NCBI RefSeq assembly: GCF_000299395.1
Contig: NC_018656.1
Location: 1,302,001 to 1,366,000 of the forward strand
Length of the DNA stretch: 64,000 nt
DNA from: Candidatus Nitrosopumilus sediminis
GTDB lineage: Archaea; Thermoproteota; Nitrososphaeria; Nitrososphaerales; Nitrosopumilaceae
Direction of reading: 5' to 3'
The notes under the pieces are model-generated. The model saw nothing but the letters and a program-made list of their open reading frames with translations, did not search any database and was not told where the DNA came from. The position numbers were made by a program, and so were the translations under genes. Of this stretch, positions 26,438-34,927 are shown one piece after another; position 1 is the stretch's first letter, and every line of letters starts with the position of its first letter.

Positions 26438-28464
26438 CTGGTCCTAAAGGATTTGATCCGGATTCTAGAAGATCCATGGTGATGAATGTCACACAGCTGG
26501 TAAGACAACTACTTGATGGTTATGAACAAAGAGAAGAAGCAAAAAGTCATTGGTTACAAAAAGATGGGATTCAAAATTGTTGGGATGCAAGAAAAGATGC
26601 CAAAAAAGGTAACAAATGGAAATGTGTAATAGAACTAATTGAAGAAAATGGAAAAAGTTTTCTGACAATCACGGATTATGGAACATGGGGACTAACAGGA
26701 AAAAGACTATCTCAAAAAGAATTAGAAACAGAAGATCAACCAGTTCATGAGAGATGGTCTAGATTTGAAAATCTTGCTTTTGCAAATGATGATATCCCAG
26801 ATAAAGAACTGTTAGGATCAAGAGGCAGAGGAAAATTTATTTTTATAGGAATTTCGTTGTCTAATCAAACATTTTATGAAACTTTACGTGATGATGGAGT
26901 GTACAGACTTGGAAATAGAATACTAGAAAAAACAGATTCTCCAACAGTTGCAGAAGAAGGAGAGAAGGCAAGAGAGATTCTAAAACAAAACACAGGCGGG
27001 TTATTAAAACCACTCAATCATGTTGGTACAAGAATAATTATTCCTGATCCTGATCCAGAAGTTGTAAAGGATTTCAAAGATGGCCACATGGAAGAATTCA
27101 TTGGAGATACATGGTGGGAAATTATAGAAAAATTCAATGCAGAAATAATTTTAAAAGATGGAAAAAATGAAAGAAAGGTAAATTCATTCTTTTCAGACAT
27201 ACCAAAAAAACCTAAAAATAAAAATCAAAAAATTCTCATCAAAGAGAACATCATGATCCACCCCTTGGATCTACGCATAAAGAAAATTTTCTTGTTTTAT
27301 GACAAAGAAAGAACATTTGATGAGAGATACAGAGGAATAGCTGTCCAAAGAGCTGGAATGAACATATGTAGACTTTCATTAGAGGAATTAGGACCAAATC
27401 TCAGCACTCATATCACAGGATATGTTACTTGTGAGAGAAATTTTGATCATGAGATGAGGAGGTGTGAAGGACAAGAACATTATGATTTCATGTGGAACAG
27501 AATTCCTGCAAGATATCTCAAAGCTTTACTGATTCAGGAATATAGAAAATTTGCAGAGGAACAATTGGGATGGAGGGCACTTAAGGCACAAAAAGCACAG
27601 CAAGGACAAAAGAACGCTGAAAGCCGTGCTCTTAGAGCAGCAAACAGAGTTGCAAAGGATATTGGTTTTGGAAGAGGGGGAACCAAGGTAAAAAAGCCAC
27701 AACCACCCGGACCTCCTAGACCTAAACCTCACAAAGAAATCCAGATTCAATTGGACAATCCTGTTTTCCCAGATAGCGACACCATGAGAGTCAATTATGA
27801 TCAATCATTAAAGAGTATCAAAGCAAGGATCAGCAATAATTCCAAACACGATATTCAAGTAAAAGCAAGAATTGTAATCAAGTCAGTAGAAAGAGGGGAC
27901 GTTATAGAACATATTTACAAATCAGATATTGATGTTAAATCAAATACAACATCGGAGTATTTTGGAAAAGATGTTTTAAAAATTACAAAACAAGATTACT
28001 CTCCAGGTCACTACAAAATTTCAGCAGATATTGTCCTATTAACACCATTTGAAAAACTACGAAAGGGATACAAACTTGATAAATCAGAAATCTCATTTTA
28101 TGTTGAACAAGATCCTCCAGAAGGTGGAGTTTTTGAAGAATTCGTACGAGTTGTAGATTTTGATTATCTTCCAGAACCTAAAGACAAGCTCAGATGTGTT
28201 CATGTTATGGGTTCCAAACCAAATACCTACAAACTTGAATACAACGGTAATCATAATGATTGTGAGGAATATGGGAAAGAGGAAGATACTCTTTCACAGT
28301 ATTTGTACAGGCTATCACTTCCAGAATTGTGCTCTATAGATATTGAAAATGAGTGGAAGTTATTGTTCAAAGATTCTGACATTATCGAACCCATACGTGT
28401 AATTGAAAGAACAAATGAAATAATCGGGGAATTCACTACAAGCACATGGATGGCTAAAATCTAA
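26434..28464 (+). CDS. GHKL (Hsp90/MutL/MORC-type) ATPase, restriction/defence-associated
   Basis: 676 residues. ATP-binding motifs: KDGIQNCWDARKD (Asn48, Asp51), ITDYGTWGL (Asp81, Gly83, Gly86) and GSRGRGKFIFIG (about 128-139). The usual catalytic Glu four before the Asn is Asp44 here. A basic Ala/Lys helix and a Pro-rich linker (about 380-440) lead to a beta-sandwich-like C-terminal region. Families of MutL/MORC-like ATPases are known in bacterial restriction-modification operons with C5 methylases and Vsr; both occur 1-2 kb away. Coupled to the partner at 28464. Confidence 0.8.
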   Translation: MTGPKGFDPDSRRSMVMNVTQLVRQLLDGYEQREEAKSHWLQKDGIQNCWDARKDAKKGNKWKCVIELIEENGKSFLTITDYGTWGLTGKRLSQKELETEDQPVHERWSRFENLAFANDDIPDKELLGSRGRGKFIFIGISLSNQTFYETLRDDGVYRLGNRILEKTDSPTVAEEGEKAREILKQNTGGLLKPLNHVGTRIIIPDPDPEVVKDFKDGHMEEFIGDTWWEIIEKFNAEIILKDGKNERKVNSFFSDIPKKPKNKNQKILIKENIMIHPLDLRIKKIFLFYDKERTFDERYRGIAVQRAGMNICRLSLEELGPNLSTHITGYVTCERNFDHEMRRCEGQEHYDFMWNRIPARYLKALLIQEYRKFAEEQLGWRALKAQKAQQGQKNAESRALRAANRVAKDIGFGRGGTKVKKPQPPGPPRPKPHKEIQIQLDNPVFPDSDTMRVNYDQSLKSIKARISNNSKHDIQVKARIVIKSVERGDVIEHIYKSDIDVKSNTTSEYFGKDVLKITKQDYSPGHYKISADIVLLTPFEKLRKGYKLDKSEISFYVEQDPPEGGVFEEFVRVVDFDYLPEPKDKLRCVHVMGSKPNTYKLEYNGNHNDCEEYGKEEDTLSQYLYRLSLPELCSIDIENEWKLLFKDSDIIEPIRVIERTNEIIGEFTTSTWMAKI

Positions 28465-29135
28465 TGGCAGTGTTAATTAGAGAACAGGTTAACGGGAAAG
28501 AAAAGAAAATCTACAAAACTAATTTGGAAAAAGTAACAACGTCTATTGCAAAGAAGGCAGATGAACTAGATGATAAAATTAAGAAAAAAATTGAACAGAT
28601 TGAAAAAGAAGCTGAATCAAATGGTCTAATAGAACTAAAATCTAAAAAAGGAAATGTTGTTAAACTTTATCATTTTGTTGGAAATGAACTAAAACCTTTT
28701 GTAGATAACCTAAAACTTTCCAAAGGAGATAAACCATATATCTGGCAGGCAATCAACTATCACTCAAAATTTCTAAAGATTAGTGAATCAGCATCAGGCA
28801 GACTGAAGAGAGATCCTGTAACCAGTACTTGGACATATTGTTATAATTTAGGGGAATACGATACAGCACAAGTACAGGAATATGATTGGACACAGTGGGT
28901 GGAAATTTTTGATTCGTCCATTACGACAAAAGATAAAAGAGTTGTCCCTTGGTTAATTAAAAAGAAAAAAGAATCATTTTCAGATGGTTCATTACAGAAT
29001 TGGTTTCGTGCTCTGATGAGAGAGATCAGAAATCATCTAAAAGACTACGACACAACTGTTTTGTCAGATAAAGAATTAGAAGAAGAATTAAAAATAGCAT
29101 TTGAGAAATTTTCACAAACATACACAGAAAATTAA
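28464..29135 (+). CDS. Partner protein of the GHKL ATPase, 223 aa
   Basis: No family recognised. The N-terminal 60 residues are Lys/Glu-rich and helical, likely coiled coil; the middle is aromatic-rich (YIWQAINYHSKF, DWTQWVEIF) and the C-terminus again helical and charged. It begins at the ATPase stop, so the two are probably made together. Last gene of the operon. Confidence 0.65.
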   Translation: MAVLIREQVNGKEKKIYKTNLEKVTTSIAKKADELDDKIKKKIEQIEKEAESNGLIELKSKKGNVVKLYHFVGNELKPFVDNLKLSKGDKPYIWQAINYHSKFLKISESASGRLKRDPVTSTWTYCYNLGEYDTAQVQEYDWTQWVEIFDSSITTKDKRVVPWLIKKKKESFSDGSLQNWFRALMREIRNHLKDYDTTVLSDKELEEELKIAFEKFSQTYTEN

Positions 29136-29139
29136 AAAA

Positions 29140-29436
29140 TTAATCTAGTTCAGGATAAGGATTTGAATCAGGAGCTTGGAGAACATATGAGTTATTCTTT
29201 TTCTTTGTAACAATAATTCTATCACCCTCAAGGAACCTATACTTTTCATACAGCTGTCCTGTCATTATATCGTCCTTGTGATTTACTTTTAGTTCGTAGG
29301 TCTTGTTGTCAAGCATAAGCTTAAACACTACACCAGATTCAGGAAAAAAATCCCTATCAGCTTTTTGTATGTGCCAGTAACGATGTCGGGCTTCCGGTTT
29401 CTTTAGAGGTCTTGAATATTCATCCAACAGCATCAC
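29140..29436 (-). CDS. Small beta-rich protein coupled to the methyltransferase, 98 aa
   Basis: The start overlaps the end of the methyltransferase gene by 4 bases. The sequence is strand-rich, with RYWHIQKADRDFFPESG and a closing LEGDRIIVTKKKNNSYVL resembling the EGD turn of B3/EcoRII-N-like DNA-binding folds. That similarity is weak. A DNA-recognition partner is a reasonable guess from context. Confidence 0.55.
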   Translation of the reverse strand: MMLLDEYSRPLKKPEARHRYWHIQKADRDFFPESGVVFKLMLDNKTYELKVNHKDDIMTGQLYEKYRFLEGDRIIVTKKKNNSYVLQAPDSNPYPELD

Positions 29437-30422
29437 TTTCTACAAATCATTGGAGTCAAAAGTTTTTTCTGTACGGGAAGGTTTCGAATTATTTCTTTTG
29501 CAATCACCTTAACGACTGGAACAACTACAGAGTTTCCAAACTGTCTGTATGCATGATTGTCGGATTCATGTTTCTGGAAGTTCTTTGGAAATCCCATCAA
29601 TTTTGCACACTCGTTAGGAGTAAGCCTTCTTGGATTTCTTGTTTGTCCACGGGATATGAGAATCTGAGCACCGTCCTTGTAGTATCTTGCACTCAAGGTA
29701 TTTGCAACTTTTTTCTTATCTGCAATTGTATATCCGAACCCGTTTCCTTTCTTTCGATGTCTTTCCAGATGACGCTTAAGTGCATTCCAAGTTCCGTCAG
29801 TAAGGACATATTTCTTGTCCACTTTCTTTTCAAGAATGTCAGACAGTTTGATATTCTTGTTTGGAATTTTTGGAAATTTGAAATTACGTGGCGTGATAAA
29901 GCCAGCAATAAACAATCTCTCACGATGTTGTGGAACCACATTGACTGCATCAAGCACTTCATAATGTACATCGTATCCAAGTTCATCCTCCAGAACTCGC
30001 AAAATAGTTTTCAGAGTATTGCCTTTGTCATGACTTTTTAAGTTTTTTACATTCTCCAGCAAGAAGGCACTAGGTTTTTTTGCTTTAAGTATTCGTGCAA
30101 TATCAAAGAACAAAGTTCCTTGGGTCAGATCCTTAAATCCGACAGGATGTCCGTGAAATTTTTTTACTGGAATGCCAGCTAAAGAGAAAGGCTGGCACGG
30201 AAATCCTGCCACCAGAACATCATGATCAGGAATGTCATTTTCATCAATCTTAGTAATATCACCAAATGGAACTTCCCCAAAGTTTTTTTCGTATGTCTCT
30301 TGTGCATATTTATTCCATTCTGAAGAGAATACACATTTGCCACCTGCACCCTCAAAGGCTATTCTCATACCTCCAATTCCCGCAAAAAGATCTATGAATT
30401 TAAAATTAGTATTTTTTTCCAA
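29433..30422 (-). CDS. DNA (cytosine-5) methyltransferase
   Basis: Modification enzyme of 329 residues with all major motifs: FIDLFAGIGGMR (I), GFPCQPFS with nucleophile Cys76 (IV), LLENVKNL (VI), QHRERLF (VIII) and QFGNSVVVPV (X). The target-recognition region before motif IX is short. It is divergent from vsr, a classic Dcm-Vsr pairing. Recognition site cannot be read from sequence. Confidence 0.95.
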   Translation of the reverse strand: MEKNTNFKFIDLFAGIGGMRIAFEGAGGKCVFSSEWNKYAQETYEKNFGEVPFGDITKIDENDIPDHDVLVAGFPCQPFSLAGIPVKKFHGHPVGFKDLTQGTLFFDIARILKAKKPSAFLLENVKNLKSHDKGNTLKTILRVLEDELGYDVHYEVLDAVNVVPQHRERLFIAGFITPRNFKFPKIPNKNIKLSDILEKKVDKKYVLTDGTWNALKRHLERHRKKGNGFGYTIADKKKVANTLSARYYKDGAQILISRGQTRNPRRLTPNECAKLMGFPKNFQKHESDNHAYRQFGNSVVVPVVKVIAKEIIRNLPVQKKLLTPMICRK

Positions 30423-30528
30423 TCTAACAACAAAAGGTTCAGTTCATTTTATTTAATTATTGACATGTATTGATCCACAATAAGGTCAAATATGAAAAAT
30501 CTTTACGCATGTCTGTTGATGAAAAATA

Positions 30529-30933
30529 ATGACCGATATTTTTACTCCTGAAAAAAGATCGTGGGTGATGTCCAGGATTAGAGGGACCAACACGAAAATT
30601 GATCTCAAAATGAAAAAGATCCTTACGGACACAGGATACAGACATGAAATGTATCCAAAGATGTATGGGAATCCAGACTTTGTAATAAGACGAAAGAAAA
30701 TCATCATATATTGTGACGGGGATTTTTGGCATGGATATAGATACAGTAAAAAAAAGAAACTACCAAAAAAATTCTGGCGAGAGAAGATTGAAAACAACAT
30801 GAGAAGAGATAGAAAATACTCTAGAAGGCTAAGAAAAGAGGGATGGTCAGTCTTACGCTTTTGGGAGCATGACATAGAGAAGAAGACAGAGAAATGCAAA
30901 AGGAGAATCATTTCCAAATACAAATCAAAGTAA
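30529..30933 (+). CDS. vsr: Very short patch repair (Vsr) endonuclease
   Basis: 134 residues. The N-terminus RSWVMSRIRGTNTKID and the active site NPDFVIRRKK (Asp50), IYCDGDFWHG and the zinc-supporting region WSVLRFWEHD match Vsr. Vsr nicks T:G mismatches made when 5-methylcytosine deaminates, so it fits beside the C5 methyltransferase. In defence operons it may also act as a restriction nuclease. Confidence 0.92.
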   Translation: MTDIFTPEKRSWVMSRIRGTNTKIDLKMKKILTDTGYRHEMYPKMYGNPDFVIRRKKIIIYCDGDFWHGYRYSKKKKLPKKFWREKIENNMRRDRKYSRRLRKEGWSVLRFWEHDIEKKTEKCKRRIISKYKSK

Positions 30934-31210
30934 AAATGAAAAACATTTTCACAGTGTATAGGATTACACGCATATCATGTTAGATGAATATGCAGAAAAT
31001 CTGTGATTTGTAAAATATACCGTAACCTAATGTAAAACTAATACGTACATCATGTTTAGATAAATTGAAATGAAAATATCAGATACTCACATCAAACCCA
31101 CGCTACCGCCAGTGTATTCCTAACGGAAACTGTCAGTCGAGGGAATGTGATATCTGACAGTATACATACGTATTACTAAGATAAAAAGAATTCTAAAGAA
31201 TTAGCCTTAA
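30934..31210. other. Non-coding region of the element with an inverted repeat
   Basis: No gene. A perfect 8-bp inverted repeat, ACTGTCAG (31129-31136) and CTGACAGT (31154-31161), encloses 17 bases. It is the longest gene-free stretch of the element, so it could hold a replication origin or transcript ends, but no direct-repeat set is evident. Confidence 0.4.
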
Positions 31211-31795
31211 TCAAATTAACAGATCAGATTTCATTTTGTTCTCCAATATATTTTCAATATCGATTTTTATGGTACCGGGGGGAGAAAAACCCAATTTGCA
31301 AAAAAAAGCCAGTGCGTCAGCTAGCTGAAAAGATTTGCCATTATTTTTAGCAAATTTAAATTTCCAATTTTGTAGAGCGGGAATCATATCAGAATCACAT
31401 TGGAAAACTAAATCATTGAAAGTTACATCAAATTTTGATAAGAACGGTTCGATCCTAGGACGGATTTCCTGCAGTAGTAAATGATCAAAATAAGCATAAA
31501 TTGCACCTATAGAAGCAAACCTTTCTTTTGTTTTATGATTTTCATGAATGTCATGAACAATTCTATTTTTTCCTGCAATAACAGATAAGGCAAGAATACG
31601 GTCGGAACTAAAGTCTAAATTTTTTTTAATTTTATTACGTTTTGCTTTTGAAATATTTACCATGTGAAGGTTCTTTCTACCAAGGTTGTTATGAGTTTCA
31701 TTAATAGTGTCATCGGCACCGAAAACAATAGCTATAACTTTATGTTGACCTCTATCATCATCAAACCCAGAAACATCAGTACCAACAAGAACCAT
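31211..31795 (-). CDS. DUF3800-like RNase H-fold protein
   Basis: 194 residues starting MVLVGTDVSGFDDDRGQ, with a central LVFQCDSDM and a late FQLADALAFF. The D-x-S-G start, mid-chain Asp and Q-L-A-D helix follow the DUF3800 layout, a presumed RNase H-like nuclease family common on mobile DNA. No catalytic proof. Located next to int(N) at the right end of the element. Confidence 0.55.
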   Translation of the reverse strand: MVLVGTDVSGFDDDRGQHKVIAIVFGADDTINETHNNLGRKNLHMVNISKAKRNKIKKNLDFSSDRILALSVIAGKNRIVHDIHENHKTKERFASIGAIYAYFDHLLLQEIRPRIEPFLSKFDVTFNDLVFQCDSDMIPALQNWKFKFAKNNGKSFQLADALAFFCKLGFSPPGTIKIDIENILENKMKSDLLI

Positions 31796-31924
31796 GAGAT
31801 ATGAAAATATGAGCTATTTAAAAAGAAATGTTATTGTAAAACATCAACTCCCAACAGAATCAATTTTTAAAAAATATATCCAAAACAAGGAAAGTTTTAA
31901 GATCTAGTAGAAGTAAATAATGTA

Positions 31925-32191
31925 ATGTTTAGCAAAACAGAACGAAGTTATTTATCAGGAAATTACCAACCAAGCATTACACACAGAAGGGTACTCAATC
32001 ATAGAATTAAAAACAAAATCAAAGAATATCATATACTAGAACTTCCTATCATACAAAGCATTACTGAATTTAGTAACATAATTACTGAATTTACTAACAA
32101 TGTAAACAATGATTCATCAAAAACAGGAAGCCTTGGGCGAGATTCGATCTCGCGACCTAACGCTTACGAGGCGTTCGCTCTACCAGGCTGA
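31925..32191 (+). CDS. SSV-type tyrosine integrase, N-terminal part int(N)
   Basis: 88 codons; the first 82 (to SRPNAYE) are element sequence up to the end of the attachment core, and AFALPG comes from the tRNA gene read antisense. A helical, basic N-terminus with HRRVLNHRIKNKIKEY fits an arm-binding domain. Core offset within the codon equals that in int(C), so excision would restore one 365-residue gene. Confidence 0.85.
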   Translation: MFSKTERSYLSGNYQPSITHRRVLNHRIKNKIKEYHILELPIIQSITEFSNIITEFTNNVNNDSSKTGSLGRDSISRPNAYEAFALPG

Positions 32192-32202
32192 GCTACCAAG
32201 GC
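32129..32202 (-). tRNA. tRNA-Thr (CGT), integration target
   Basis: 74-nt cloverleaf: acceptor GCCTTGG/CCAAGGC, D stem GCTC/GAGC, anticodon stem AACGC/GCGTT with loop CTCGTAA (anticodon CGT), T stem GCGAG/CTCGC and discriminator T. The T loop reads ATCGAAT, with A at position 54 in place of the usual T. The 3' part was supplied by the element. Confidence 0.93.
32151..32170. repeat. Right attachment core (direct repeat)
   Basis: Exact copy of 19936-19955, inside tRNA-Thr from the T stem to the anticodon loop, and inside int(N). Confidence 0.9.
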
Positions 32203-32255
32203 ACGTTTGGATAAATCCATCAGAGTTAATAAAAAGCCTTTCCGAAACTGACTAA

Positions 32256-33554
32256 ATGAAAAAAACAATTTCTGGAATCAGAGGAATATTTGGAGAAGAT
32301 CTCAACCTAAAAGATGTATTAGAATTTTGTAATAATTTTTCATCGTTAATAAAAACAAAGAAATGCGTTATCGGAAAGGATACAAGACCATCAGGCCAAA
32401 TGTTAAAAGACACTGCAAGTGCTACATTATTGAAAAATGGAATAGATGTTTTTGATTTGCATACAGCACCGACCCCAGTAGTTTTTCGAGAATCAAGGAA
32501 ATATGGTGCTGGATTAGTAATTTCTTCATCACATAATCCATTAGAATGGAATGGAATGAAATTCATTGTTGAAGGAAGAGGTATTAACGAACAAGAACTA
32601 CCTCAAATAATTCAACATCAAGACATTTTAAAAACAAAGGTGGGAGTTGAGTCTGATCTGGCAACATCATATGTTGAAGATGCAAAAAAAATCATAGGAA
32701 ATATAGAAAATAGTCCAAAAATTGTTGTAGATATTGGAGGCGGGGCTGCCAAGGGATTTGCCCCAGAATTGTTGAAAAAAATAGGATGTAGTGTTGAAAT
32801 ACTAAACGAGAATCTTTCTGGATGTACCAGAGGACCTGATCCAACATCAGATAATTTATCAGGTTTGATTTCCTCAAGCAGCGAAAGAGATATTGGATTT
32901 GCGTTTGATTTGGATGGAGATCGGTTAGTTGTTGTAAGAAATGGTAAAAAGCAAACACCAGATGTTACACTTGGTTTAGGTGTAGCAAAATCATTAGAGT
33001 TAGGTTACAAAAAATTTGTGCTAAGTATTGACACAAGTATTTCAGTTGAAAAATTCATCAAAGAGAAAGGAGGGACTGTTCAAAGATCCAAAGTCGGTGA
33101 AGCAAATGTAATAGATCTCATGTTGAAAAATGATGCACAAGCCGGAGGTGAAGGAAGTAGTGGGGGTTTTATTTTACCAGAATTCAATTATTGCAGAGAT
33201 GGAATTCTAACTAGCGGTTTGATTGCATCAATGTTAGGAACTTCAGAATTTGATGAAGTGCTAAATTACATGGAAAGTTATCACCAGATAAGAGACAAGA
33301 TAAAAATTAATTCAGATTTTCATGACAAAGTCATCGATGAAATAAAATCAAAATTTTCTAAAGAATATTCTGAAATGATTTCATTAGATGGAATCAAAGG
33401 AATTATTGATGATGATAGTTGGGTATTAATCAGAAAATCAAACACAGAAGATATCATCAGGGTTTCAGCAGAATCAAATAATGTAGAAAAGTGTAAGAAA
33501 ATTGTTAAAGATACAGTGGAGTTAGTGAATCAAAGTTATGAAGAAATTAGATGA
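32256..33554 (+). CDS. Phosphoglucosamine/phosphohexomutase (GlmM-like)
   Basis: 432 residues. Active-site serine loop ISSSHNP (about 90-96), metal loop FDLDGDR and sugar loop GGEGSSGGF identify the alpha-D-phosphohexomutase family; GIRGIFGEDL at the N-terminus favours GlmM-like enzymes that feed UDP-GlcNAc synthesis. Exact substrate is not certain. Overlaps thiL by 17 bases. Confidence 0.88.
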   Translation: MKKTISGIRGIFGEDLNLKDVLEFCNNFSSLIKTKKCVIGKDTRPSGQMLKDTASATLLKNGIDVFDLHTAPTPVVFRESRKYGAGLVISSSHNPLEWNGMKFIVEGRGINEQELPQIIQHQDILKTKVGVESDLATSYVEDAKKIIGNIENSPKIVVDIGGGAAKGFAPELLKKIGCSVEILNENLSGCTRGPDPTSDNLSGLISSSSERDIGFAFDLDGDRLVVVRNGKKQTPDVTLGLGVAKSLELGYKKFVLSIDTSISVEKFIKEKGGTVQRSKVGEANVIDLMLKNDAQAGGEGSSGGFILPEFNYCRDGILTSGLIASMLGTSEFDEVLNYMESYHQIRDKIKINSDFHDKVIDEIKSKFSKEYSEMISLDGIKGIIDDDSWVLIRKSNTEDIIRVSAESNNVEKCKKIVKDTVELVNQSYEEIR

Positions 33555-34485
33555 GTCTGAAATAATTAAAATTTTTCAGACAGGTTTTGGTAAAAAAAAT
33601 GTTGGATCAGAGGATGTAGAAATTTTTAATTTAGGCAAAAATAAAATCGTAGCAAAAACAGATACTCTTGTAGAGAGTACAGATATTCCATCCAAAATGA
33701 AATTATCTGATGCTGCAAGGAAAAGTATTGTAGCATGTGTAAGTGATTTTGCTGCAAAAGGTGTCAAACCCAAATATGGAATGATTTCAGTTAATCTACC
33801 AAAAACAATTTCACGCTCAAAAATCAATGAAATCGTTTTAGGTTTTAAAAAAGCATGTAGAGAATTTGATATTTCAATCATTGGGGGGGATACTAACGGG
33901 GGTAAGGAAATCGTGTTCAACGTGTGTCTTTTTGGAATAACGGACAAACTTGTCACCAGAAAGAATTCTAAGAAAGGGGATCTGATATTCGTGACTGGAC
34001 CATTTGGATATACATCTGCAGGATTAACTATGCTGCTTGATAAGAAAAAAGGAAACAAAACTTTTGTTAAAAAAGCGATTAAATCAGTAATTAAGCCAAA
34101 TCCAAGACTCAGTTTTGGAATAAAAAATAAAAAATATTTTTCGTCATCAATGGATTCAAGTGATGGTTTATCCACAACATTAAATGAAATGTCAAAACAG
34201 AGTAAAAACAAATTCATTATAAACAAAGTTCCATTCTTGAAAGATTTGGAAGATTATGTAAAACATTACAAATTGAATTTGCACAACTTGGTGTTTAATG
34301 GAGGGGAAGAATACGAATTCGTATTTACAACATCTCCTAAAAATAGAAAAATCATTGAGAGAAATGCAGTGTTATCCAAAACAAAAATCATGGAAATTGG
34401 TCACGTTACTTCTGGCAAAGGAGTATATGTTGAAAAAAATAACAATCTAACTCTCTTAAAAGATGCAGGTTGGAAGCATTTTTGA
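33538..34485 (+). CDS. thiL: Thiamine-monophosphate kinase
   Basis: Makes thiamine diphosphate. KTDTLVESTDIP, SDFAAKGVKPKYGMIS, IIGGDTNGG, VTGPFGYTSAGL and SSMDSSDGLS are ThiL/PurM-fold blocks. Length 315 is normal. Overlaps the phosphohexomutase gene. Confidence 0.92.
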   Translation: MKKLDESEIIKIFQTGFGKKNVGSEDVEIFNLGKNKIVAKTDTLVESTDIPSKMKLSDAARKSIVACVSDFAAKGVKPKYGMISVNLPKTISRSKINEIVLGFKKACREFDISIIGGDTNGGKEIVFNVCLFGITDKLVTRKNSKKGDLIFVTGPFGYTSAGLTMLLDKKKGNKTFVKKAIKSVIKPNPRLSFGIKNKKYFSSSMDSSDGLSTTLNEMSKQSKNKFIINKVPFLKDLEDYVKHYKLNLHNLVFNGGEEYEFVFTTSPKNRKIIERNAVLSKTKIMEIGHVTSGKGVYVEKNNNLTLLKDAGWKHF

Positions 34486-34488
34486 AAA

Positions 34489-34809
34489 CTATTCACCAGA
34501 AGAAAAGTCTCTTTCAACATTATTTACAATGTTAAAAATAGATTCAGCAGACAATGCATTAACACATTGTGTAATCCATAATTCATCAAGATACATCAAG
34601 CGTTTAAAATCGTCATTAGGAAGTTCATCTGGATTTGAATCAGGATACATCGCATGAATTCTATATCCTTCATTAGCAATTTGTTGGCAGTCTTTTTCTA
34701 ATGGAGACAAGCCAGAATCGGCGATCGGTGTCAGAAACTGAATTGCTACTGAGGCTACTAAGGCAGTAGCAACTGCAATCCCAATTGCCAAGAACAGAAT
34801 CGATGCCAT
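34489..34809 (-). CDS. Membrane-anchored hypothetical protein, 106 aa
   Basis: An N-terminal hydrophobic helix (residues about 3-28) and an acidic outer part with two Cys residues (40 and 82). Probably extracytoplasmic. No family recognised. Convergent with thiL. Confidence 0.65.
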   Translation of the reverse strand: MASILFLAIGIAVATALVASVAIQFLTPIADSGLSPLEKDCQQIANEGYRIHAMYPDSNPDELPNDDFKRLMYLDELWITQCVNALSAESIFNIVNNVERDFSSGE

Positions 34810-34927
34810 TTAATGCAAAAAGAGGGAATACAGTATATGAATAGTCATTATTTTACAGCCAAGTGCCCAAAACAAGGCAAGTTTTGAAAATCAATGTATT
34901 TTAAACCCTTTAAGGCGTGAATATTCA

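Larger units (their letters stand above)
19936..32170. mobile_element. 12.2-kb integrated element in tRNA-Thr(CGT), SSV-type
   Basis: Bounded by exact 20-bp direct repeats at 19936-19955 and 32151-32170. The right repeat is inside the intact tRNA-Thr; the left is in a displaced tRNA 3' fragment. The integrase is split between the ends. Cargo: replication-type P-loop ATPase, ribbon-helix-helix protein, PIN, DEDD exonuclease, PD-(D/E)XK-like protein, small Cys proteins, GHKL ATPase, partner protein, C5 methyltransferase with small partner, Vsr endonuclease and a DUF3800-like protein. No capsid, portal or conjugation gene is recognisable, so it is best called an integrated plasmid-like or defence element. 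Confidence 0.9.

Noticed and set aside
29412-30041. 209-residue plus-strand frame across the methyltransferase
   Set aside because: Antisense to all the C5-methyltransferase motifs; composition is Cys/Phe/Ser-rich without domain logic.
30486-30923. 145-residue frame antisense to vsr
   Set aside because: Hydrophobic shadow of vsr; the Vsr active site is intact on the plus strand.
19936-32170. Element as a provirus
   Set aside because: No recognisable capsid, portal, terminase or packaging ATPase; the P-loop protein looks replicative and the rest is nuclease, methylase and small proteins.
33576-34226. 216-residue frame antisense to thiL
   Set aside because: thiL motifs are unmistakable on the plus strand; the other frame is Phe/Ser/Leu-rich, typical of a shadow.
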